From the NCBI GenBank assembly GCA_026120185.1, contig JANUWF010001783.1:7469001-7533000 (forward strand): 64,000 nucleotides of DNA. Direction: 5' to 3'. Positions within the stretch are counted from its first letter, which is position 1; each line of letters starts with the position of its first letter. Both the position numbers and the translations under genes were made by a program. This DNA comes from Voacanga thouarsii. Its lineage: Eukaryota; Streptophyta; Magnoliopsida; Gentianales; Apocynaceae. Under the pieces are notes generated by a model. The model did not search any database, was not told the origin of the DNA, and worked only from the letters and a program-made list of their open reading frames with translations. Shown one piece after another: positions 55,769-64,000 of the stretch.

Positions 55769-56703
55769 TAGTTTTTCTCCTTCAAGGCTGCCAAATTTCT
55801 GGTTGTTTAATAGCCTCTCTTGACCTCCATTCAACCCTTAATATTGGCCCTCCATTTCTTGTTGTGGTTTAATTGAATGGTGGATATACTTAGGTGTGTT
55901 CTAATAAAATTCTTACATACCAACTATTCTTATTTCCTCCATAAAAATTCCTCCATTTCTTCTTGCATGGCTGCCAAAATTCTTAGCCAATTTTTAGCCA
56001 TTCATTCATCTTTTCTTGGTCCAAATATTAGCCAATTATATTGCTCAATGCCTTAATCAAACGGGCCCACGAGTGATGTGTTCCAATTACAAAATTATAC
56101 ATAATTCTTTATTTATTTTAAAATCCTTTAATTCCATGTGTCTTGCATGAATTCTTCATGCAACCTCTCTTAAATTAACACATGTCTATGGGCTACCAAT
56201 CACAAAATGCCACATGCACCATTTTTAATCGTGATTTCCTATTTTCTTCAGAAATGACCAAAATCGGGTCCGTAACGGAAAAATATTTTATTTCACCATT
56301 CAACTCCAAAAATTCTACGGAATCCATTGGTAACACTTAAATTCTTTAATTCCTTCTCTATTTGGTCAAATTTACGGTCAAAGTCACGAGCGCAGTCAAA
56401 ATGAAGAAAATGCCCCCGATACCTTGGGTAGTATAATTCATACCAAAACGTGTGTTTTATCGCGCTGATCAATTTTTATTTTTAGAATACCCTTAAATTA
56501 TTATTTTATTGACAATAATAGCCTTTCGAAGATTTAGGTTATGTGTAGAACAAATCTAATAATTGCATTCAGATCCTGCCAAAAAATTATTACACCAAAA
56601 TATTCGTCTCTTTACACCGATCAACTTTTATTTTGGGTGTCAATATAAATTCTCATCCTATTACAAATTGTAGTCATTCAAAAGTAAAATGTGGAGTATT
56701 ATA

Positions 56704-56718
56704 TTCTCCCCTCCTTAC
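56704..56718 (-). other. Polypurine tract of chromovirus
   Basis: Minus strand GTAAGGAGGGGAGAA directly before the 3' LTR. Confidence 0.85.
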
Positions 56719-57130
56719 AAAAGATTTCATCCTCGAAATTAGCTTACATTTGGAATAGTTCTGGATACTTTTTCAATATCTTTGCCTTCATTTCCCAAGT
56801 TGCATCTTATAGAGGATGATGGTTCCACAACACTTTTATAAGTGGGATTCTCTTACTCCGCAGTTCCTTTTCAACATACTCCAAGATCTTAATAGGTTTT
56901 TTCTCATACTTCAAGCTTGGAGTAATCTCCATAGGTTCTTCATTCAAAATGTGGGTCGGGTCAGCCACATACCTCCAAAGTTGGGAGACATGAAGTACGT
57001 CGTGAATACCTTGAAGTTCTACTAGTAACTCTAATCGATCAGCTACTTTCCCAATTCTCTCGACAATAGGGAATGGTCCAACGTACCCAAATGCCAATTT
57101 CTTTTCTTGTCCTTTGATTCCTAATTGTCT
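56719..57130 (-). pseudogene. Integrase C-terminus and chromodomain remnant
   Basis: The open piece 56807-57097 reads FGYVGPFPIVERIGKVADRLEL, HDVLHVSQLWRYVADPTHIL and YEKKPIKILEYVEKELRSK, then WNHHPL. A stop follows, and the frame continues DATWEMKAKILKKYPELF, the chromodomain-like end seen in Del/Tekay elements. In life this domain steers integration into chromatin. Confidence 0.9.
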
Positions 57131-58010
57131 TGTGGAGTTAACTTCAAGAATACATGATCTTCTTCAACAAATTTCAATTCTTTCTATGTTGATCCACATA
57201 ACTTTTTTGTCTACTCTGAACTGTCTCTAACTTGCTTTTGGTCATCTCTCCAGCCTGTCGAACCTTTTTAAGATCAAAAGCATCCTGTTCACCCGTTCTC
57301 CGTCCTAAACTTTCTCAATATAATGGGGACTGACATTTTCTTCCATATAAAGATTTAAACGAGGCCATTCTGATGGTTAATTGATAACTTTTGTTGTAGG
57401 CAAATTCAGCATATGCTAAATTATCAATCAATTTGTTCCAAAATCTAAAGCGCAAGCCCGTAACATATCTTCTAAAACCTTATTCGCTCGTTCAGTCTGT
57501 CCATTCATTTTTGGGTGCACTGTTATACTAAACTTTACGACTGTCTCATATCTTTACTGTAATTTAGTCCAAAACTTTGAAGTAAATCTGAGGTCTCGGT
57601 CTGATACAATATTTGAGGGTACTCCATGAAGTCTGATTACTTCCATCATATAGATTTTTACTTAACTTCTCTAGAGAATCTCATTGATTGATAAGGATGA
57701 AATAAATGGACTTAGTCAGTCGATCCACTATCACCCATATAGTATCTCGTTGTCCTACTACTACGGGTAATCCCGTAATGAAATCTATAGTAATTTCATC
57801 CCATTTCCATGATCGAGTCGGTAACGGCTGCAATAACCCTTCAGGCCGTTGTTAATCGGCTTTCACTTGCTAACAAGTTAAGCATCGAGCTACAAAATCT
57901 GAGATATCATTCTTCAGAACAATTCACCAGTAATGCCGTTTTAAGTCCTGATACATCTTTACGCCTCCTGGATGAATAATATATTTATTTCGATGGGTTT
58001 TTGTCAAAAT
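57131..58010 (-). pseudogene. Gypsy integrase core
   Basis: Minus-strand blocks: a decayed H-C zinc region ending VARCLTC (about 57880-57900), KWDEITIDFITGLPVVVGQRDTIWVIVDRL (first Asp), [19 protein letters not shown] (second Asp, about 57575-57620), and HPKMNGQTERANKVLEDML (catalytic Glu, about 57470-57520). All three catalytic residues are present, but stops and frameshifts separate them. Confidence 0.88.
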
Positions 58011-58379
58011 GTCTTGTCTCATCGCAAACTGTTTCGAGGTACAATACTGATCTCAGTAATAAATGATTCCACCATTGTCCCTTCGAAACTCATCTCCTCC
58101 TTTATTTACCTCCTTTAGCACTAACCTTTACAACTCTTCATCTTTATCTTGCTCTTTCTTCAATCGTTGTAGGAAGATAGATTGAATGGAAATATTGCTC
58201 AACCTTATTTCTCCATCTACTGTAAATGCTTCAAATTTTAAAATTTGTAACATCTGAAGACCTGATAAATTCGCCTTCCTACTAAGGGCATCTACTACTG
58301 TGTTTGCTTTTCCAGGATGATACTTAATCAGACACTAAAATTCTTCCAGGAATTTTATCCACCGACGTTGTCTCATATT

Positions 58380-58800
58380 CAAATCTTTCTGAGCTAAACA
58401 TACTTCAAACTTCTGTGATCGGTAAGAACTTCAAACTCAGCCCCATACAAATAATACCTTCACTTCTTAAAAGCAACCATAATAGCAACTAACTCCAAAT
58501 CACGTGTAAGGTATTTCTACTCATCGGGTTCCCACTTCCTAGAGATATAAGCTATCTTCTTTCTTTCTTGCATCAACACTCCTCTCAATTCTTCATTTGA
58601 CATATTTGTGTACACTTTATACGGTTTATCCATCTTTGGCAATGTTAGAATAGGAGCAGAACTTAATCCTCTTCTCAACTCTTGGAAATTTCTCTTACAC
58701 TTCTTGGTTCCAAAACAAGGAACTTTCTTTTGGGTGAATCCAGTTAAAGGTGAAAATATTTTAGAGAATTCTCTCAATAAATCTTCGATAATATCCTACT
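58380..58800 (-). pseudogene. Gypsy RNase H and RT connection
   Basis: The open piece 58517-58777 reads FSKIFSPLTGFTQKKVPC, FQELRRGLSSAPILTLPKMD, VYTNMSNEELRGVLMQ and IAYISRKWEPDE. The first RNase H Asp (Y-S-D-A-S in relatives) is Asn. Downstream fragments to 58380 continue the domain. Confidence 0.87.
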
Positions 58801-59470
58801 AATCACAGAAGGTTCAGATTTCAGTTGGAGTCTCGAGACGTTTCTAATTCGTCACTACCTCAACTTTTGTAAGATCTACTGTAATCCCGTCTTTGGATAT
58901 CACATGTCTCAAGAATACTATTTCTTGCAACCAAAACTCATATTTACTAAACTTTGCATACAATTTTGGCCTCTTTTAACTTTCCCAATACTTTTCGAAG
59001 GTGTTGCTTATGTTATTGGGGGTCTTTAGAGTATACCAGGATATCATCTATAAATATAACCATAAAATTATCTAAGTATGGACGGAATGTTCGGTGCATC
59101 AAGTCCAAAAATAGTAGGGGTATTAGTAACATCAAATGGCGTCACCACAAACTCAAAATGTCCATATCGAGTGTTAAATGCAGTTTTCGGTATATCTTCT
59201 TCTCGAATTCGAACTTGATAATATCCTTGTCTCAAGTCCAATTTTAAAAAATATTTGGCTCCTTGCAACTGGTCAAGCAATTCATCTACCATGGGCAACG
59301 AATATTTATTCTTTACCGTTACTGCATTTAATCCTCGATAATCTACACATCCGCAATGACCCATCTTTCTACTTATCAAACAATACAGGTGCTCCCCATA
59401 GTGAAGTACTTAGTCGGATAAACCCTTCCTCCATTAATTCCTATAGTTGTTTCTTGAGCTCTTGCAATTA
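58801..59470 (-). pseudogene. Gypsy reverse transcriptase
   Basis: The open piece 59068-59379 gives [42 protein letters not shown] (motif-A Asp kept), [19 protein letters not shown] and TPFDVTNTP. In another frame [14 protein letters not shown] (about 59025-59070) supplies motif C with both Asp residues. A frameshift lies between the two. Confidence 0.9.
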
Positions 59471-59780
59471 TGTAGGTGTCATTCTATAAAGGGTCCTTGA
59501 AATTAGTTCTGCCGATGGCACTAGATTAATGGAAAACTCTACTTTTCTCTTCGACGGTAACTCCTTCAATTCCACTAAAAAAACATCCAAATACTTATTG
59601 ACAATAGGTACGTCTTCGGACTTCTTAGCCTCTCCTGACTTATTAATTACATAAGCCAAGTATCCTGTACACCCTTTCTTAATCATCCTCCGGGCCTTGA
59701 GTCCAGATAAAAAAACATTACTTTTCCTTCCAGCCTCATCTACAAATTTTAATATAGGTTCCCAGATCAATGGAAGCGTA
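59471..59780 (-). pseudogene. Gypsy protease-RT linker
   Basis: The open piece 59468-59770 has FLSGLKARRMIKKGCTGYLAYVI, VPIVNKYLDVFLVELKELPSKR and VEFSINLVPSAELISRTLYRM, the linker preceding RT in chromoviruses. Confidence 0.85.
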
Positions 59781-60101
59781 CTATCTTATGTCTACAATTA
59801 ACTTGTGCATGATGCTGAGATAGTCAATCCTGCCCGAGATAGCATCATAATCTTCTATGGACAAACATATCAAGTTTCCTTCTAATACTTCATTTTCTAC
59901 CAAGATCTTACAATTTCTATGTATTTTCTTACTATACATTTGCTTTTCCAATAGGGTACTAGCAATCATTTCATATGAAATTTCTTCCCCTTTTATCCCT
60001 ATAGAATAAAAAAATGAATTGGCAATAAAGAAATGCATGGAACCAGGGTCAACTAATACTTTAACATTATGATCATAAATAAGGAGTGTACCTTTCACCA
60101 C
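59781..60101 (-). pseudogene. Gypsy aspartic protease
   Basis: 106 codons. The active site reads VLVDPGSMHFFI, where relatives have D-P/S-G-A-T-H-S-F-I; the catalytic Asp is present. Then KIHRNCKILVENEVLEGNLICL and DAISGRIDYL follow. It cleaved the polyprotein. Confidence 0.85.
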
Positions 60102-60801
60102 TGCAGCCTAGTTGTCTGTCTTCTCTATTGCCACTACTCGAGCATTCATTTGGGGGTTTGATGGGTCCAGCTCTAGAGATAGAAGCTTGTCTTAAATTCT
60201 CTTTTTCTCATCCTGACTTCTGTCCTTGATTGTTTCCTTTATGCTGACTCCTTCCTCCTATTCTTCGAGGGTGAGGGCAGCTAAAACTCTTATGTATTGT
60301 CTCTTCACAATTAAAGCATTTAAAGGAGGATTGTTCTCTAGTTAGGCCTCCCCTCCTTTGCGTCTTTCCTTTCTTTTACCATCGATGCCCTCCAAATCTT
60401 TTCCGACTCATACCCTAAAATCTACTTCGAGCTCTCCTGCTTATATTCTCATTTACTCTAGTAATAGTTTTAGATAACTGTTGGATGGTATTAGCCATCT
60501 TGTGAAAGGTCTGCAATATAAGGTGGTCCAAAGTTGCAAGGTGGGGGCCTTTCACCTGCGGTTCCTTCACCATTGACTCAGGGTTACTTCGAGTAGCTCA
60601 CTTAGGAAGCATCTGTCTAGTTCATAAAATTTTACAAACATAACAATGTAACACAGCTCAAAAGCAATCATAGAAATGTGCACAGTGCACATAGCAAAAA
60701 CATATCATATACTCATTCCATTCTCATTTATCACAAAGTCAGCATAAAATTTGCATGCCGAGCACACAGTCATAGACACCAATCGAACTGTACCTATCAT
60801 A

Positions 60802-60851
<50 letters not shown>

Positions 60852-61355
60852 CTCATCCTTCTACTCGTCATCCTCACTATCTGATTCGAGAGGTCCTGAA
60901 TCAATCGAGACTGTGTAAGACTCTGTTGTATCAACCTCCTTATCTCCATCCGCATCTAACTGCAACCAAGCTAATAACTCTGAGTTTATCTCTAAATCCT
61001 CCTAAGGCTCCTTACTTACAGGTACCTCCTGATCCTCTCCTGCATCAACAACCTCTAAACCTGGCATCTTCTCCTCAAGTACTCCCGGTATATCTCCACC
61101 GAATACCTCCTCATTATCCTTAGATAATACTGCACCATCGAGGATGCTATCCTACTCATCATCATCATCATCCTGATGGCGCAACTCAACATCACTATCA
61201 ATCTCATCATAGTCGCCACCTGCACCCTCATGTGGCAATGGTATCCTCTTAGGGGTAGGTTTCCTCTCTATATCCAAGCTCTCACCTGCCTCTCTCTTCC
61301 CTTCATCACAACGCTCAACCATTGGACGCTTGCCCTTATTACTCCTATCTGCCAT
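60102..61355 (-). pseudogene. Gypsy gag region with CCHC knuckle
   Basis: The N-terminal piece MADRSNKGKRPMVERCDEGK opens at 61355 and is acidic (ends DDDDDE). More acidic fragments follow to 60880, then a CT/TA microsatellite, and LPK...NPESMVKEPQVKGPH near 60540-60610. An intact zinc knuckle CFNCEETIHKSFSC is at 60277-60318. The region is shorter than usual for gag and lacks a clear capsid core, suggesting an internal loss around 60620-60880. Confidence 0.78.
60802..60851. repeat. (CT)n(TA)n microsatellite
   Basis: CT run followed by TA run. Confidence 0.95.
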
Positions 61356-61416
61356 GCCTACATATTAAAGGAGTTTTATCAATTCCTATGACGATACCAT
61401 AGTTCTATAAAACAAA

Positions 61417-61428
61417 GCTCTGATACCA
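61417..61428 (-). other. Primer binding site, initiator-Met tRNA
   Basis: Minus strand TGGTATCAGAGC, a perfect match, two bases after the 5' LTR. Confidence 0.93.
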
Positions 61429-61430
61429 AT

Positions 61431-64000
61431 TGTAACACCCCTACTAAAGACAACAGTGGAAGCATATCAATACCAAGTGTTGCTCTGTCCAGTTTCCTAA
61501 ACAAGGAGTCTTTATAATGAAAACAATAGAGTAAATACATATATATAAGTTCCAGACTCAACAATATCCCACACTGATGGCCACACATATACATATATCA
61601 GAGAATCTCATACATGCCATCTCTATCTATAATAGAATACAATACATAATCAAAAGGAGAACTGTTTAGACCTAAACTTTCGGCTCTATGGTATTGTCTT
61701 TCTATCCTTAGGTCCACTCAACTCTGGATTCTACAAAAAGTAAGATAAAAGACACGTATGAGTGGCGAATTACCCAGTGAGTCCCATGTGTGCTAGTGCT
61801 TTATGAAAGAATAGGGTACATAAAACTTTTGTGGAATAGCACATCATTTGTTCACTGGAAATAATTCCAACACTCTAAAAAAAATGGTTTATTCAGAATT
61901 CGATCATTTTTGAAAAACTGTATTTTACTTTCAAAACATTGCCCCAATTTTCAAATCACAGGCACTTCTCCAACAGAAGGTCGGTTTGTATGCAAAGCTC
62001 ACAAGGCTTCGCCTTCGGCATTACGATCTTATTGTGCTAGGAACTTTGCCTTACAACACTCAATCGTGCATTGCCGAATAAGTACACCAACTTACACGTA
62101 TCATTGTACTTAGAGCGTAGCCTACAGTACTTAATCCTTGCGTTGCAAGAAAATCTTTTATTTGCTATCGTAAGCCAGGAGTCCTAATCCTGACATCAAT
62201 CACTATCGAGGTAGAAAGGGGTTAGAACAACGCTATGTGTCTAGCCCAACCCGTGAACAACCCAAATCACAAAGTGCACACAAGGCACGACAATTGCCAG
62301 GCTCTAGACGGCTACCCAGGATGACTTATCCCAATGTTCTATCGCCCTATTTCGAGTAAGACAATCCCCAGAACTAGGTAGGTTACTTGGGGTCGTCTAC
62401 CTCTAACATGAGCTAATACACAGATCAAAGTCTTTACTGAGTACTCAACATTACCAATACCAACCCCTTCTGACTGATCAGGCCAGAGGGTTATCTAATC
62501 TTGTAGGATTTTCAAATCAAACATTTTTGGGGCAAAATAACACTTTTCAGAATTTGATCCCATTGACTCACAAGTCAGATTATCATTCACATAAGCTCGC
62601 AGGGCCAATCAATTTATTCTATAGGCACCAATAAAATAATTTTCGTGATCAAAAGTCATTTTTCAAAAGTCAATTTTATCAAGAGAGATCATTTTTTTTT
62701 TTTTCAAAACCATATCGAAATAGGGTAAAAAGTTTTTTTCACACATCAAAATAAGTTTTTAGGAGTATTCGGGTCATTTAGCTTGTACTCGATCACAATA
62801 ATCATTTTCCAAGGGCATTCGGATCATTTTATCCATACCTGAAAATTTTTAGAATTGGGTATTCAGTAAATGACCGAAATACCTGAATCGGGTATTTCAG
62901 AGGGTATTCGGATTATTTCACCCTTACCCGATTTGAAAAGTGTTCATATGAGTTCCAATAAGGATATTTCGTTCATTTACTGAATACCCAATTCTAAAAA
63001 TTTTCATAAAACATTCCAATAAAGACATTTGGATCATTTTCCAAATACTCGATTCCAAAAGGAACTCATTTCAAGAAATTCAAAATTTTAATCTAAAAAA
63101 AATGATTAAATTCAATGTTTCCAAATACATTTTCATAAAATACTCCAATAAGGGAATTCTAGTCATTTTATGAATATCCGATTCCAAAAATTATTATTTT
63201 ATGAAAATTCCAAATATTTAATCAAAAAATGACTAAATTTACAAACTCATACTTTAATTGTTTGTTAAGGTTTCCAAGCTAATCGTGAACTTCATTCTAG
63301 CCCAAAATGGCATAAAACAAATCTTGCTCAAATAAACTTAAATATATTTCGGGATTTCTAAAACGGTATATAACATAGCATTTCATAAAAAAATAAAGCA
63401 CACTAGCTTTAGAAAGAGTTTTAGGAATCCAAAGGACTCACCTCGTGTCCTAAGTAACCCTTTTCGTTCATGGCCGTTTAATCACCGCCTCTACTGTTTT
63501 CGATGTTCTGTTGGTCATTTATCATTAAACCTACACCAAATATTATTTTTAGATCAATTTGTGTTTGGTCAAAAAATAGTCGATGGTTAGCCGACGTCCA
63601 ACAGACGTTTAGCCGACAGTTAGCCGATAGGGGCCGGCGGTTAGCAGATGGTTAAGGAAAACGTTCAACTTTCATTCATGTCATTTTTTTGTCATTTGTT
63701 CGATTCTTTCATTTTTCTTTTTCTGCATCCTTTCTCCCTTCATAAACAAGGGATTCACTTCATATTTCTCATTTATTTCATCCAAAATCACACAATTAAT
63801 CATTCTTAAGTTCATCTACTTTCTAAGCAAAATTTTGGAATTTTGCTGCTTTAACACATGATTTTGTTTTGGGCATGACTTTCAATCCACAACTCTGATT
63901 TAGCTCCATGATATACTGAAACTACCGTAAGATTCTTAACTTTAATTTTGTATGAGCCTTTTTCTAGAATTCTTGTTCCCATGGCACGCTACTGGGCAAA
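61431..64000 (-). repeat. 5' LTR of chromovirus, cut by window edge
   Basis: 2,570 bp visible, starting TGTAACACCC, homologous to 52611-55150. It carries an extra inverted duplication at 62841-63004 not seen in the other LTR. Confidence 0.92.

Larger units (their letters stand above)
52611..56703 (-). repeat. 3' LTR of chromovirus
   Basis: 4,093 bp, plus-strand ends TGTAACACCC...GAGTATTATA (final CA decayed to TA). It aligns with 61431-64000 from its left end. Contains a 57-62-bp minisatellite (53930-54330) with (A)TTCGGGTCATTT-like units. Confidence 0.9.
52611..64000 (-). mobile_element. Ty3/gypsy chromovirus (Del/Tekay-like), right end outside window
   Basis: The minus strand carries 5' LTR (61431 onward), Met-tRNA primer site, gag, protease, RT, RNase H, integrase, chromodomain-type C-terminus, purine tract and 3' LTR (52611-56703). 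PR-RT-RH-IN order with long 4.1-kb LTRs and the EATWE-like end of the polyprotein place it among chromoviruses. Frames are broken by several stops. The 5' LTR is cut by the window edge, so a TSD cannot be checked. Confidence 0.92.

Noticed and set aside
1..64000. CRISPR array, bacterial operons, phage genes or ribosome-binding sites
   Set aside because: The sequence is plant nuclear DNA; repeats here are LTRs, tandem repeats, palindromes and microsatellites.
1..64000. Endogenous pararetrovirus
   Set aside because: Every RT block seen belongs to copia, gypsy, L1 or RTE lineages; no movement protein or viral coat region was recognised.

Overview
The window is AT-rich, repeat-dominated plant nuclear DNA. 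No bacterial gene, operon, rRNA gene or CRISPR array was found. The only recognisable host gene is a broken R1-like (late-blight R1 type) CC-NB-LRR immune receptor. That subfamily is expanded in asterids, so an asterid eudicot is the best guess (inference). Nearly everything else is transposable elements (TEs), many nested inside one another.

Layout. 1-6422: minus-strand Ty1/copia element, entering from the left, with its 5' LTR at 4616-6422. 6423-9520: 5'-interrupted L1-type LINE, plus strand. 9521-12900: low-copy-looking DNA with a 231-bp tandem repeat split by a solo LTR. 12903-14823: deleted copia element with both LTRs. 14824-19190: LTR-like and AT-rich DNA, a Stowaway-like MITE and possible unrecognised minus-strand exons. 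19192-20502: three 335-bp tandem units, one split by a second Stowaway-like MITE. 20784-21115: second solo LTR of the 10940-11306 family.

21437-29451: the R1-like NLR pseudogene, minus strand. It is split by three insertions with clear target-site duplications (TSDs): a Tourist-like MITE (22830-23299), a 534-bp TRIM (23516-24049) and an RTE-clade LINE (24505-27749). The LINE sits in the P-loop codons.

30462-36395: copia element lacking most of its RT/RNase H and carrying three nested hAT-type MITEs. 36855-38702: non-autonomous CACTA element full of palindromic repeats. 40400-49131: a decayed hAT transposase split by a complete 6.6-kb Athila-like LTR element without gag-pol (41084-47657, TSD acata). 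49132-52607: probable 3.5-kb Gypsy LTR. 52611-64000: minus-strand chromovirus (Del/Tekay-like) with gag, PR, RT, RH, IN and chromodomain remnants; its 5' LTR runs off the right edge.

How it works together: no intact coding element is visible. The region reads as an NLR-associated TE graveyard. Insertion order can be read from nesting, TSDs and frame continuity across insertion sites. Nothing here looks like an undescribed molecular system. The strongest points are the dissected NLR, the palindromic CACTA array, and several small non-autonomous families with exact ends.
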